A stretch of DNA of 64,000 nucleotides, from IMG/VR virus record IMGVR_UViG_3300025138_000026, positions 1-64,000 of that record. One strand, written 5' to 3'. Numbering within the stretch: the first letter of the stretch is position 1; the number at the start of each line of letters is the position of its first letter. This DNA comes from a virus. Below are positions 15,647 to 24,021 of the stretch, piece by piece. The notes under the pieces are model-generated. The model saw nothing but the letters and a program-made list of their open reading frames with translations, was not told the origin of the DNA and did not search any database. Position numbers and translations under genes: made by a program.

Positions 15647-15686
15647 AATGAAAACACGATAGCTAAAAAGCTACCGTGTTTTCATT
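15647..15686. terminator. Bidirectional hairpin terminator
   Basis: An 18-bp stem with one mismatch (AATGAAAACACG... paired with ...CGTGTTTTCATT) and a 4-nt loop lies between the convergent genes ending at 15634 (+) and 15727 (-). Runs of A and T flank both arms, so it can serve both directions. Confidence 0.8.
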
Positions 15687-15726
15687 ACCTTGTTTTTATG
15701 AACTGATAAATCTCAGTAGATTGGAA

Positions 15727-15924
15727 TTAATCCGATACTACTTCTGCTTCTTCAGCAAACTTGGGTTCAGAATCAACTTCAGGGGGGGGAGAAGCCGCTT
15801 CGCGAACTTTATCCGCTAAGATTACACCAGCTTGAGCTACGTTCAAGCCTTGAGATTTAATCGCGATATCGATTAATTGCATAAGAGCATTAAGCTCTTC
15901 ATCACTAAATTCAATAGAGTTCAT
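15727..15924 (-). CDS. Small hypothetical protein, 65 aa
   Basis: A predicted helical protein (FSDEELNALMQLIDIAIKSQ) with an acidic, Pro-containing tail (SPPPEVDSEPKFAEEAE). Small helical proteins of this kind are common in marine phages, but I cannot give a function. It ends 40 bases from the bidirectional terminator. A TGTAAT box and an AT-rich stretch lie upstream. Confidence 0.6.
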   Translation of the reverse strand: MNSIEFSDEELNALMQLIDIAIKSQGLNVAQAGVILADKVREAASPPPEVDSEPKFAEEAEVVSD

Positions 15925-15978
15925 ATGTGATTATTATATGATTTATAGAATGTAATATCAACTATTTCTTAAAAGAAA

Positions 15979-16224
15979 TTAAGAAAAAGTGGAACCATCG
16001 CCCGTATACCTCAAGCCAGCATCATAAGGAGCTATATAAAGAGATTCTGGTTGGCCCAAATCTCTTATTTTTTTGTTGAATTCCCTACAGACATGTGCGT
16101 CTAAATCACTGCTAGAATAATCATTGTAAAGACCTGTTACTTCAACCCTATAACCAGTCCATGTTCCAGAAGTAATTGAGAAATTAGAGTGTATGTCTCC
16201 TTTTGTGTTATTTGGATCAGGCAT
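15979..16224 (-). CDS. Small hypothetical protein, 81 aa
   Basis: Begins MPDPNNTKGDIHSNFSITSG and is probably mostly beta-structured, ending YIAPYDAGLRYTGDGSTFS. Its Thr/Ser/Gly-rich composition would suit a small virion protein, but there is no recognisable domain. Upstream is an inverted AGTGTA...TACACT pair (16237-16259). Confidence 0.55.
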   Translation of the reverse strand: MPDPNNTKGDIHSNFSITSGTWTGYRVEVTGLYNDYSSSDLDAHVCREFNKKIRDLGQPESLYIAPYDAGLRYTGDGSTFS

Positions 16225-16236
16225 ATAAATTTAAAG

Positions 16237-16259
16237 TTAGTGTATATACAAGATCTACA
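16237..16259. promoter_or_regulatory. AGTGTA-N11-TACACT dyad
   Basis: An inverted repeat with 6-bp arms 13 bases upstream of the start codon at 16224. It belongs to the TGTAA/TTACA dyad family listed in the findings. Confidence 0.4.
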
Positions 16260-16270
16260 CTTAAAAAACT

Positions 16271-16540
16271 CTATTTCACGCTGGGAAAATAAAGCTGCCT
16301 CTCAAGTTTCCTAAATCTAGCATCAGAATGCCAAACTTCATCTGTCTGGGGGGTATATATACCTTTACTTGTCTGAACTGGAATCCCGTTCTGAAGACTT
16401 AGAGTAGAAGGTTGATAAATGTTTAAAGGATTTGTCTTCACTGATGAGTTGTTCCCGCAAGAGATCAGCCCTGTCAGCATCACCGTCATTAGACCTAATA
16501 TCTTCAATCTCTTGGATGATTTTTTTTCGTTTTTTTTCAT
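16271..16540 (-). CDS. Lipoprotein, candidate outer-membrane spanin (Rz1-like)
   Basis: 89 aa with a lipoprotein signal: basic KKNEKKSSKRLK start, hydrophobic ILGLMTVMLTG, and lipobox LISC at the cleavage site. The mature part is Asn/Ser/Pro-rich, as in o-spanins, and ends with a charged segment (HSDARFRKLERQLYF). Its coding sequence starts inside, and in a different frame from, the gene at 16365-16631, the nested layout of Rz/Rz1 pairs. It would be anchored in the outer membrane, which implies a Gram-negative host. Spanin function is inferred from signal and architecture only. Confidence 0.65.
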   Translation of the reverse strand: MKKNEKKSSKRLKILGLMTVMLTGLISCGNNSSVKTNPLNIYQPSTLSLQNGIPVQTSKGIYTPQTDEVWHSDARFRKLERQLYFPSVK

Positions 16541-16631
16541 GGTTATTTGTTAATTCAAAGAAGAATAGTTTATTCTTTAAAGTTAAATATAACTCTACTG
16601 ACTTTAATACTGATTTAACTAGAGAGAGCAT
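16365..16631 (-). CDS. Candidate inner-membrane spanin (Rz-like), overlapping the lipoprotein gene
   Basis: 88 aa in a different frame from the lipoprotein; the two share 16365-16540. The N-terminus (LSLVKSVLKSVELYLTLKNKLFFFEL) is amphipathic rather than a clear membrane span, and the rest is a charged helix likely to form a coiled coil (NHEKKRKKIIQEIEDIRSN, then DRADLLREQLISEDKSF). The nested arrangement with a lipoprotein suggests an Rz/Rz1 pair, but the weak N-terminal helix is a caveat. The ATG overlaps the end of hldD. Confidence 0.5.
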   Translation of the reverse strand: MLSLVKSVLKSVELYLTLKNKLFFFELTNNHEKKRKKIIQEIEDIRSNDGDADRADLLREQLISEDKSFKHLSTFYSKSSERDSSSDK

Positions 16632-17457
16632 TTAAATTTTCTTCTACATAATCCTTTACACTCTTCCATTTATAATCACCAATAACTTTCAACAACTTAG
16701 AGTTATTTGCTTTAGTAAATCTCTGATATTGTCCCACAAGCTGTTTCGGCATAGGTATTTCCTTGATTTCACATGTCATGTTTGATTGTATTATCTCAGC
16801 GACATCAGTAAACGAAATAGGATTGCCAGTTCCAACATTAAATATACCCGATTCATCTTTAAGAAGCATTTCGTAATGAATCTCACAAATATCATCGACA
16901 CAAACAAAATCCCTTTTTATCCTGTCGCTTTTTTCAAATAAACTTATCTCTCCGTCTTTGTAAGCTTGCTTAATAAACTTGGACACAGGACTCGCCTGAT
17001 CTCCCTTCTTATTTTCTCCTAAGCCATAAACATTAAAATACCTAAAACCTTGGTATGGATAATCTTGATTCAATAACCAGCAATCAAACATATATTTACT
17101 AAAGGCATACGGACTTATAGGTTTACAGAAGTCATCTTCATTAAAATTCCTTCCCACTCCATAAACAGAGGCGCTGCTTGCATACTGGAACTTAATATCT
17201 ACGCTCGCACATAGCTCAAATAGTTTTTTGGAAAATTCAAAATTCTGCTTGAGAATTTTCTTTAAATTTCTCTCTGTTGTGCTGGAATTTGCCCCAAGGT
17301 GAATAACAATATCTTGGTCAAGGACATTTGGCAACCCAACATCCCCAAGGTGAATATCAAATTTTGTTACATTATATCCCCTGTGAGATAAATAGGCGGC
17401 TAAATTGCCGCCTATGAATCCACCTGCGCCAGTAATTAATACTCTATTCGCTTTCAC
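16615..17457 (-). CDS. hldD: ADP-glycero-manno-heptose 6-epimerase (HldD/RfaD)
   Basis: 280 aa from the GTG at 17457 (VKANRVLITGAGGFIGG), which overlaps the upstream gene's end. It is an extended SDR with the NAD loop GAGGFIGG. Several segments match HldD: GANSSTTERN (E. coli GACSSTTEW), YASSASVYG, YAFSK, FRYFNVYGLGENKKGDQAS, KRDFVCVDD, SGIFNVGTG and MPKQLVGQYQRFTKA. HldD converts ADP-D-glycero-D-manno-heptose to the L-glycero form. With the HldE halves at 9307-10565 this gives most of an ADP-heptose route, although the genes are 6 kb apart. The upstream ATG at 17496 is less likely because the fold begins at residue 14. Confidence 0.9.
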   Translation of the reverse strand: MKANRVLITGAGGFIGGNLAAYLSHRGYNVTKFDIHLGDVGLPNVLDQDIVIHLGANSSTTERNLKKILKQNFEFSKKLFELCASVDIKFQYASSASVYGVGRNFNEDDFCKPISPYAFSKYMFDCWLLNQDYPYQGFRYFNVYGLGENKKGDQASPVSKFIKQAYKDGEISLFEKSDRIKRDFVCVDDICEIHYEMLLKDESGIFNVGTGNPISFTDVAEIIQSNMTCEIKEIPMPKQLVGQYQRFTKANNSKLLKVIGDYKWKSVKDYVEENLNALSS

Positions 17458-17890
17458 AATTACATCTACATCCACTATCAGAATTACATTCTTCAATAAG
17501 ATTCTTGATCAGTTGCTCGCTAAAATCAGATTCTTTAATCTTAGCTAGTTCTTTATTAAGACTCTCATCTCCAGTATCGTCTTCTAGATCAGATTTACAA
17601 AAGAAATCAAAGTTATCATGCAGAGTATAATGCTGAATAACCTCTACAACTAACTCATTATTTTTAAATGACTTACTTAAAGAATAAGAAGAATACCTAT
17701 TTACAGCGTTTTTCTTATTTTCAGTTTCAATTTCAGAATTAGTCAACTCTACTTTTCCTCCCTGACTTTTATATTTTTTTAAAACCCAGATTTTTTTAGC
17801 ATATTCCGTACCCTGTTGAAACTTGATATCAGCGTCAAAAGATAAACTGCGATATAACTCATCATCTAAAAACTCAACTATATAAGGCAT
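17444..17890 (-). CDS. Hypothetical acidic protein, 148 aa
   Basis: I do not recognise this protein. It begins MPYIVEFLDDELYRSLSFDAD, has a charged middle, an acidic C-terminal third (CKSDLEDDTGDESLNKEL) and a final Cys cluster (CNSDSGCRCNCESE) that could bind metal. It overlaps hldD. The element AGGTGTAAGACACTTATA immediately precedes the ATG, so the gene probably heads a transcription unit. Confidence 0.6.
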   Translation of the reverse strand: MPYIVEFLDDELYRSLSFDADIKFQQGTEYAKKIWVLKKYKSQGGKVELTNSEIETENKKNAVNRYSSYSLSKSFKNNELVVEVIQHYTLHDNFDFFCKSDLEDDTGDESLNKELAKIKESDFSEQLIKNLIEECNSDSGCRCNCESE

Positions 17891-17893
17891 TAT

Positions 17894-17904
17894 AAGTGTC
17901 TTAC
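17894..17904. promoter_or_regulatory. GTGT-CTT-ACAC dyad near a start codon
   Basis: A short inverted repeat just before the ATG at 17890; read on the minus strand it gives AGGTGTAAGACAC. The same ATAGGTGTAA string occurs before the tape measure gene start at 60154. Confidence 0.4.
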
Positions 17905-17906
17905 AC

Positions 17907-18134
17907 CTATTCTTCTAAATTACCATCTGTATTTTCAACTGATGCTGACTCAACTTTGGATTGAAGCTCCTCTAGAGCCGAAACCTTTTCTTCTTCCGAC
18001 ATCTGCTCTATATTCTGCTCTACTTCTTGAACAGCTAGATTGTGCATAATGTTAATAGCTTCCGCCAAAGTAATCCGAGAAACCATCTCAGAAGTCAAAA
18101 AAGACTTTAGCTTATTTGTGTCTTCTTTGGTCAT
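17907..18134 (-). CDS. Small acidic helical protein, 75 aa
   Basis: From the ATG at 18134 (MTKEDTNKLKSFLTSEMVSR) the product is a predicted helical, acidic protein with LNVAVQE-like and EEKVSALEELQSKVE coiled-coil character. The function is unknown. The start lies next to the upstream stop (TGATATG), and it is one of three very small genes packed after the Clp-type ATPase gene. Confidence 0.6.
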   Translation of the reverse strand: MTKEDTNKLKSFLTSEMVSRITLAEAINIMHNLAVQEVEQNIEQMSEEEKVSALEELQSKVESASVENTDGNLEE

Positions 18135-18135
18135 A

Positions 18136-18348
18136 TCAGTCTTTCTCTTTACTCGCGTAAATCCTAATATCTGGCTGGTTTGAACCCTTTTCTTTAAAAG
18201 AGTTTGGGAAACAGACAATTTTAAGCTCATTACCGTCTGCGTCCTTGATAGAACCACTATAGTAAGATTGCTTCTGACCGTCTACTCTCCAAAGAGCGCC
18301 TAATTCGCGCTGCTTCCATTCATCGTTTTGTTTAGTGTTTTCACTCAT
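18136..18348 (-). CDS. Small hypothetical protein, 70 aa
   Basis: From the ATG at 18348 (MSENTKQNDEWKQRELGALWR) the product is 70 aa, ending IRIYASKEKD. Its start overlaps the stop of the 57-aa gene (ATGAGTGA). The segment YYSGSIKDADGNELKIVCFPN suggests a small beta domain. In the longer frame to 18477 the N-terminus overlaps that gene out of frame, so the shorter start is preferred. Confidence 0.6.
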   Translation of the reverse strand: MSENTKQNDEWKQRELGALWRVDGQKQSYYSGSIKDADGNELKIVCFPNSFKEKGSNQPDIRIYASKEKD

Positions 18349-18514
18349 AATCTTTGTTTGTAAATCTTCCTTGAACGCTTTTCCAATATTCTTCGTCGCC
18401 CAACTCAATGTAACGTTTTTTCTGGATCTTGTAAAGCTTTTTTTGGATGTGGTTGCTATTTTTTTTGTCGTAGCCAATCAATTCACGTATTCTCTTAGCA
18501 GTGGAACCACTCAT
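18341..18514 (-). CDS. Small basic protein, 57 aa
   Basis: This short gene starts at the ATG at 18514 (MSGSTAKRIRELIGYDKKNS) and ends FTNKDYE. It is basic and helical (HIQKKLYKIQKKRYIELGDEE), which suggests nucleic-acid binding, but nothing more can be said. It follows the Clp ATPase gene by 14 nt and overlaps the next gene by 8 nt, consistent with co-translation. Confidence 0.6.
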   Translation of the reverse strand: MSGSTAKRIRELIGYDKKNSNHIQKKLYKIQKKRYIELGDEEYWKSVQGRFTNKDYE

Positions 18515-18528
18515 AATGTATGATCATG

Positions 18529-20853
18529 TTAGTGTCCACATTTTTCAACAAAAAGTTTAATGTTTTTCTCTCCAGATAAGACTCTTTCTGAAACAAATGG
18601 TGTTATTTCCGATAGGATCTTCTTGCTTAGAGCGTCTACTTTTACTTTCTCACTTTTAATTTGAGATACGATATCTTTAATATAATTAAAATTAAAAGTC
18701 AACTCTATATTATTGTCTTTTAATCTATTTTTTAATCTACTCAATTTAGACCAAAGCAATCTTCTTAGACCTTTGCTATCCAATTCTTTTAGAGAGAAGC
18801 ATTCATCTACAAGAGATAATATATCTGGGTGTATGACTAAATTGTCCTTATCTAACGTTGACTCTTGGAAACCCATAGATGATTGACTACTAGAAACAGC
18901 ACTTGTTAGGAATATTTTGCAATTTGTGAAATCAGCTATATCTCCATTACTCATTTGAAGCTGCCCATGCTTGAATATCTGATTAAATAAAGGAATGGAT
19001 ACTGGGCTAACTTTATGGAAATCATCTATAATTATCACACTATTCGGAGAAATTAAAACTTTTTCGCAAATAGATGTATTGTGTCCATCTGATGATGCTA
19101 TTTTATGAGCGGAATAAGAATCTGAAAAATGAACACCACTATAAGATAGTACATTTACTGAATTTTTATCCAAACTATCTTCAAGTAGCTCTACAAAATA
19201 AGATTTACCACTAAACCTTGACCCACTAACCACGAAACAATCTGGAGATGCGAAATTATCTGTCTTACGAATACCAAGTCCAGAAAGAATCATCTTCTCC
19301 CTTAAATTTTTAATAAATGTCTTTTGACCAATCAGGGATTCACTGATACAATCAAAAACTTTGTTTGTTATAGACCTATTATTTAGAGGATTTTTCTTGC
19401 GATCAAAGAAATCTCTTAGATGACAGAGCTTTACCTCTGGAGTTTTTTGAGAAACATCTCCTGTCCACTTCTCTAATGCACTGTTTAACTTCTCTAAAAG
19501 CTGTAGATGATCTTTTTCAGGATCTAGTGCTGCTGCCATAGCTTCTATTTGCTGATCTTTTATAGATGAATCTACCTCGTTATGGCTAACCTTTGATTGA
19601 GCACCGCAATGATCGATAATGTCAATCGCCTTATCTGGATAAAACTTATTCGGAATGTATTTCTCACAATAGTCTATAACATTATTTAAAAAACCGTCTG
19701 TATAAATAACCCCATGAAAGTCCTCATAATATGAAGTTATTGTAGGTAAGATCTCCTGCATCTGAAATTTAGATGGCTCACGAATTGAAATCCTCTCAAA
19801 CCTACGGTCAAGAGCTGAGTCTTTCTTAATCGTGTTCGTATACTCGTTAATCGTTGTGGCCCCAATACAACTAATTGTTCCGCGAGCCAACTCAGGCTTT
19901 AGTATATTTGAAGCTTCTAAGGAATTATTTGTAGCCCCTCCAGCCCCAACTAAGGTGTGAACTTCGTCAATAAATAAAACTAGATTAGTGTATTTCTTAG
20001 CTTCAGAAACAAAATCCTCTAAGCGCTTCTCAAACTGACCCCGATACTCTGTGCCAGCCACCATACTAGACAAACTAACAGAGTAAATAACTTTATTGGC
20101 TATTAGCTCTGGAGCATGTCCAGAAACTATTTTAGAAGCTAAACCCTCTACCAACGAGGTCTTACCTGTCCCAGCTGGCCCTACAAGTAATGCGTTTGGC
20201 TTTTTCTTCCTACAGAGCACTGTCGCGATCTCATCTATCTTCCCATCAAAATCAACAATAGTATCAAAATCTTCATTTAAAGCTTTTAAGTTTAAATTCT
20301 CAGCAAATTGAGATAGTATCTCGTTTTTAGAAAACATATCAATCCAATCCTCTGGAGTTTTAGCGGAAGAATCTACAAAATCACTGCCAAAATCAATATC
20401 TTTGACAATTAAAGATGATTCAGTAATAAAACCCAACACTACTTCTGCAGAAGCCTCGTCTCCTACAGGGAATAATTTTTTAATAACCTTCGGAGAATAA
20501 CCCTCTTCAAAGAAGACCATTAATATAACTTCTGGAGGTATATAGTCCAAAGAAAAACTATCCCTTGAAACTCTTTCCGCTTCTTGCAGGAGTTTTCTAA
20601 CCTCTGTTTTTAAAAATTTCTTCGTATACTTATTCTTTCTCTTTTTACTTAAAACCTTGCGAGACTCTTTTAAAAGATCTATTGGATCAACATCCACCTT
20701 CTTGAAAATAGAAGAGCAAGACTCACTTAAGTCATTGAGAAAACAGTGAAAAAACAAGTCTGTATCCGCTCCATTCCTATACAAAACATCACACAACTCT
20801 TCTGTCGTTTTGATGACACCCTCTATATGTGGGGTAAAAGGAAGATTAGTCAT
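18529..20853 (-). CDS. Clp-type AAA+ ATPase (ClpA/ClpB-like unfoldase)
   Basis: 774 aa. The N-terminus (FTPHIEGVIKTTEELCDVLYRNGADTD, about 6-32) resembles a Clp N-domain repeat. The first AAA+ module has Walker A LLVGPAGTGKTS (about 222-233), Walker B LFIDEVHTLVGAG and arginine finger DSALDRRFER (about 347). The second module has Walker A GSRFSGKS (about 544) but its Walker B reads IIIDDFHK, with D in place of the catalytic E, so it may be impaired in hydrolysis. No ClpP is seen. It lies beside the polymerase genes, and a strong Shine-Dalgarno (AAGGAGG) precedes its ATG inside the end of the polymerase gene. Remodelling of a replication or host protein is inferred. Confidence 0.85.
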   Translation of the reverse strand: MTNLPFTPHIEGVIKTTEELCDVLYRNGADTDLFFHCFLNDLSESCSSIFKKVDVDPIDLLKESRKVLSKKRKNKYTKKFLKTEVRKLLQEAERVSRDSFSLDYIPPEVILMVFFEEGYSPKVIKKLFPVGDEASAEVVLGFITESSLIVKDIDFGSDFVDSSAKTPEDWIDMFSKNEILSQFAENLNLKALNEDFDTIVDFDGKIDEIATVLCRKKKPNALLVGPAGTGKTSLVEGLASKIVSGHAPELIANKVIYSVSLSSMVAGTEYRGQFEKRLEDFVSEAKKYTNLVLFIDEVHTLVGAGGATNNSLEASNILKPELARGTISCIGATTINEYTNTIKKDSALDRRFERISIREPSKFQMQEILPTITSYYEDFHGVIYTDGFLNNVIDYCEKYIPNKFYPDKAIDIIDHCGAQSKVSHNEVDSSIKDQQIEAMAAALDPEKDHLQLLEKLNSALEKWTGDVSQKTPEVKLCHLRDFFDRKKNPLNNRSITNKVFDCISESLIGQKTFIKNLREKMILSGLGIRKTDNFASPDCFVVSGSRFSGKSYFVELLEDSLDKNSVNVLSYSGVHFSDSYSAHKIASSDGHNTSICEKVLISPNSVIIIDDFHKVSPVSIPLFNQIFKHGQLQMSNGDIADFTNCKIFLTSAVSSSQSSMGFQESTLDKDNLVIHPDILSLVDECFSLKELDSKGLRRLLWSKLSRLKNRLKDNNIELTFNFNYIKDIVSQIKSEKVKVDALSKKILSEITPFVSERVLSGEKNIKLFVEKCGH

Positions 20854-23407
20854 TTTTTACCTCCTTCAGTTTCATATATATATCCGTATTAATTGAATTG
20901 ATCTTATCCACAAAGTAAGCGTCACTACTTCTTGAACCATTTATAACAATAACTTGATTTTTGGCAATCTTTTCCCCACTTCCAAGAAAATTAGAAAGTT
21001 TCTGTTCCCTGCTATTATCCATAAATAAAAAATTCTTTGTCGCAGTGTTATCGCAAATTGTTAGTATCATATATTTATTATCATTGGATGATACTCTAAC
21101 AAAGAAATCTTTTACCTCCCCCACTACTTGAAAAGTCTCTCTTTCACTAAAAAACTCTAACTCTTTTATATCAACCAAAGAGGAAAACCTATCTATGAAG
21201 CAGTCACGTAGATTATGAGAATAACTATATCCTAGTAGGGTCGTTTCGTACCTCCAGTTTGAAAACATTTCATGCTTCCTATTCTGATTGTATATTTTCT
21301 TATAACCTGCGTATTTTTTCTCAAATGTCGTGAAACGTTTATCTTTCATTATCGGACGATTGTCATCCGCCAAGGTCTGACTCTTAACAACCTCTGATAT
21401 AGCATCTAAGATATCATAACCAAATCTTTCCCCCATCTTCACAAAGTTCCTCTTCTCTCTATCTGTTAATAGATTGAATGATTGAGCTTCCAAAACTAAG
21501 CGAGTCCTATTTGTTCCCGTATCATCCATTGTCCCAGCTTGTACAAGAGCCGCTAAAACAGAAATATTGATCCCACACTGCTTCGCTGCAAGAAAAACTT
21601 CATATTTATTATGAAATTTTTTCCCTCTGAAATCTATTAGGCTTTGTATGGATTTTAAAGAAATACCTTTAATACTATTTAATCCATACCTAATGTCTTT
21701 ACCCTCAATTTTAAAATTAAAATCGGATTTAAACAAACAAGGAGGTAGCATTTTGATACCAAAGTCTGCTAATTCTTCATTTACCCCAGATATTACTTCT
21801 AGTGGCTCTGGATCAAATTCAGAACACTCCAAGATTGAAAGGAAGAATTCCTGAGGATAAGTGTGTTTAAGATAAACTGTCTTAGCTGCTAAGTCGGCAT
21901 AAGCAAAGCTATGAGACTTGTTAAAAGAGTAATGAGACGCTGCAACCAGAGAATTCCAATAGAAGTCAGCTATTTCTTCAGTTAAACTTTTTGATTCGGC
22001 TGCATCATAAATTCTATCCTTCCACTTCGGCATTTCATCCACCTTTTTCTTTCCCACTATCCTTCTGAGAACCTCCGCTTCTTCAAGACTTAATCCAAAA
22101 ACATTGTGGGCAATTTGCATCAATTGCTCTTGATACAAGATAACATTTTTTGACCAAGATAAAATATCATCTAGCTCTGGATTTAAGTTTAATTCTGTAG
22201 GGTGGTCTTTCTGGTTCTTGTAAGAATCTACAAACTGTAGGGCTGCTGGTCTAGCAAGAGCGACAACATCTGAAAGCTCATTAATATCTACAGGTTTAAC
22301 TTTTTTACAAACTTTAAAGTTGGTCTCAGCTGAAATCTGGAACAATCCCATTGGGTGCTTGAAGTCTTGTAGTATATCGTAAATTAATTTATCATTTGGA
22401 TCAATATCCTCAAGGTCTACCTCTACTTTATCACATGTCTTGTGAGCAATAGTCAGTGTCCTTAGACCTAGAATATCAAACTTAACCATTAGATCTGCTA
22501 CGTCATTCATGTCGTATCCAGTAATTAGATCTCCGTCCTTAGTTCTTTGGAGAGGGACCATATCCTCAATTTTCTTAGAACAAATAGCAATCCCAGAGGG
22601 ATGAACCCCAGAGTTCTTAGGTAAACCCTCTACCTTCAAAGCATTTTCAAATGTTTTCTTGTGACTCTTAACCCAAGATTTAAAACTTTCCCCCTCCTCT
22701 CTCGCCTGATTCAAAGAAAAAACTTTTCCATGAATTTTAGGTATCATATCCGAAACTCTATTAGCTTCAATCTCTTTCGCTCCATCAAAGTATTTAGTGG
22801 CCTCTCTAATACAGAGCTTGGAGCTAAAAGTATTAAAGGTAAGTATTTTCGCTGTCCTGCCCTCGTGTTTCCTCTCGATATATTCTATGACCTTATGCCT
22901 TTGATCATAAGAGATATCAGAATCAACATCTGGGAGGAGGCTCCCAACAAGAAATTTATTACCCCTTTTGTCTTCAACCTTCTTTGCTCTTGATTTAGAC
23001 ACGAATCGCTCAAAAAAAAGATTATTAGGTATGGGGTCAATATTAGTAACTCCTAGCAAATATAAAACAAGAGAACCTGCAGCAGAACCTCGACCAGCAC
23101 CAGTGGGAATATCATTGTCATGGCAGAAATTAAGGACATCCCAGTTGAGTAAGATGTAATCTGTAAAATCCAAATCTACCAGAGTCTCTAACTCTTGTTG
23201 TGTTCTAGAAAAATAAACTTCTTTATTTTCGTACCGTACAATACCACGATCTTTTAATCCCTTCCTTGCAAGCTCATATAGGATCTCCTTATTCGTGCTA
23301 TCTAAATCCAGACCTAGCTCGTTTAACTTTGATTCGTTAACAACTGTTTTCGGAAGCTCAACTCCAGCTGGCTCGCAATCATCATATGGTGTGAAATCTT
23401 CAAACAT
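20846..23407 (-). CDS. dnaE: DNA polymerase III alpha (DnaE) polymerase core, PHP domain absent
   Basis: 853 aa of the C-family polymerase core. The palm/thumb motif GAGRGSAAGSLVLYLLG is at about 103-119, the catalytic acidic cluster LPDVDSDIS at 158-166 (D160, D162, D164), and DILGLRT at about 311. An LVQAGTMDD helix-hairpin-helix region and an OB-like domain complete the C-terminus. Cellular DnaE is about 1,160 aa and begins with a PHP domain; here the core begins right after the place where PHP would end, and a separate PHP gene lies two genes upstream. It replicates the phage genome. Its start overlaps the exonuclease stop (TAATG). Confidence 0.9.
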   Translation of the reverse strand: MFEDFTPYDDCEPAGVELPKTVVNESKLNELGLDLDSTNKEILYELARKGLKDRGIVRYENKEVYFSRTQQELETLVDLDFTDYILLNWDVLNFCHDNDIPTGAGRGSAAGSLVLYLLGVTNIDPIPNNLFFERFVSKSRAKKVEDKRGNKFLVGSLLPDVDSDISYDQRHKVIEYIERKHEGRTAKILTFNTFSSKLCIREATKYFDGAKEIEANRVSDMIPKIHGKVFSLNQAREEGESFKSWVKSHKKTFENALKVEGLPKNSGVHPSGIAICSKKIEDMVPLQRTKDGDLITGYDMNDVADLMVKFDILGLRTLTIAHKTCDKVEVDLEDIDPNDKLIYDILQDFKHPMGLFQISAETNFKVCKKVKPVDINELSDVVALARPAALQFVDSYKNQKDHPTELNLNPELDDILSWSKNVILYQEQLMQIAHNVFGLSLEEAEVLRRIVGKKKVDEMPKWKDRIYDAAESKSLTEEIADFYWNSLVAASHYSFNKSHSFAYADLAAKTVYLKHTYPQEFFLSILECSEFDPEPLEVISGVNEELADFGIKMLPPCLFKSDFNFKIEGKDIRYGLNSIKGISLKSIQSLIDFRGKKFHNKYEVFLAAKQCGINISVLAALVQAGTMDDTGTNRTRLVLEAQSFNLLTDREKRNFVKMGERFGYDILDAISEVVKSQTLADDNRPIMKDKRFTTFEKKYAGYKKIYNQNRKHEMFSNWRYETTLLGYSYSHNLRDCFIDRFSSLVDIKELEFFSERETFQVVGEVKDFFVRVSSNDNKYMILTICDNTATKNFLFMDNSREQKLSNFLGSGEKIAKNQVIVINGSRSSDAYFVDKINSINTDIYMKLKEVKND

Positions 23408-24021
23408 TATAAATTCATATGTTTCTTTAATTTTAAGAAAATTTCATAACACTTCTTGATATCATACATGGCATTATGAAGCTTTTCCTCCTCAAACTCT
23501 ATACCGAAAAATTTCAATAGCTGATTTTGTGAGACCTTAGCCTTAAGGCTTCGGTCATTAATAATCTTGTATTGCCAACTCAACATGTCACTCTTCGGCT
23601 TATCTAACTCTTCTCTATATGCTTTACCTAAAGCTCTTGTATCATAGATTCTAGGTAAATAAGAGTAATCAGGCTCTTGACTTAACATCCTCTGTAAGAG
23701 AGCCACCATATAAACATCAAAGCCAAGTAAGTTTTGTCCAACCACAATATATTGGGGGTCAAATAAGTAGCTTTCAAATTTAGACCAAACCTCTGAAAGC
23801 GATCTGGATTTTTTATTATAATGATCCCAGTTGAACCCCGTCATTTCTTTTACAACCTTCGGGATGTTAAGCTCTTTATGAGAGATGAATTCATCATGCT
23901 CTTCTAAAACTTTGTTGCCTTGGCAAATTATCCAAGACAGCTGCCAAGGTTTAGAGGAATGTAAATTTAAACCTTCGGTTTCTGTATCAAAGACTAGATA
24001 TTTTTGGTTACTTGGCAACAT
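23407..24021 (-). CDS. DnaQ-like 3'-5' exonuclease (DEDDh)
   Basis: 204 aa. Exo I is FDTETEG (Asp12, Glu14), Exo II is NLLGFD (Asp102), and Exo III is HNAMYD (His182, Asp187), the DEDDh arrangement of proofreading exonucleases. It lies between the PHP-domain gene and the polymerase gene, overlapping both by a few bases, so it very probably proofreads for the polymerase. The start follows the PHP gene's end by an overlap of 14 nt. Confidence 0.9.
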   Translation of the reverse strand: MLPSNQKYLVFDTETEGLNLHSSKPWQLSWIICQGNKVLEEHDEFISHKELNIPKVVKEMTGFNWDHYNKKSRSLSEVWSKFESYLFDPQYIVVGQNLLGFDVYMVALLQRMLSQEPDYSYLPRIYDTRALGKAYREELDKPKSDMLSWQYKIINDRSLKAKVSQNQLLKFFGIEFEEEKLHNAMYDIKKCYEIFLKLKKHMNL

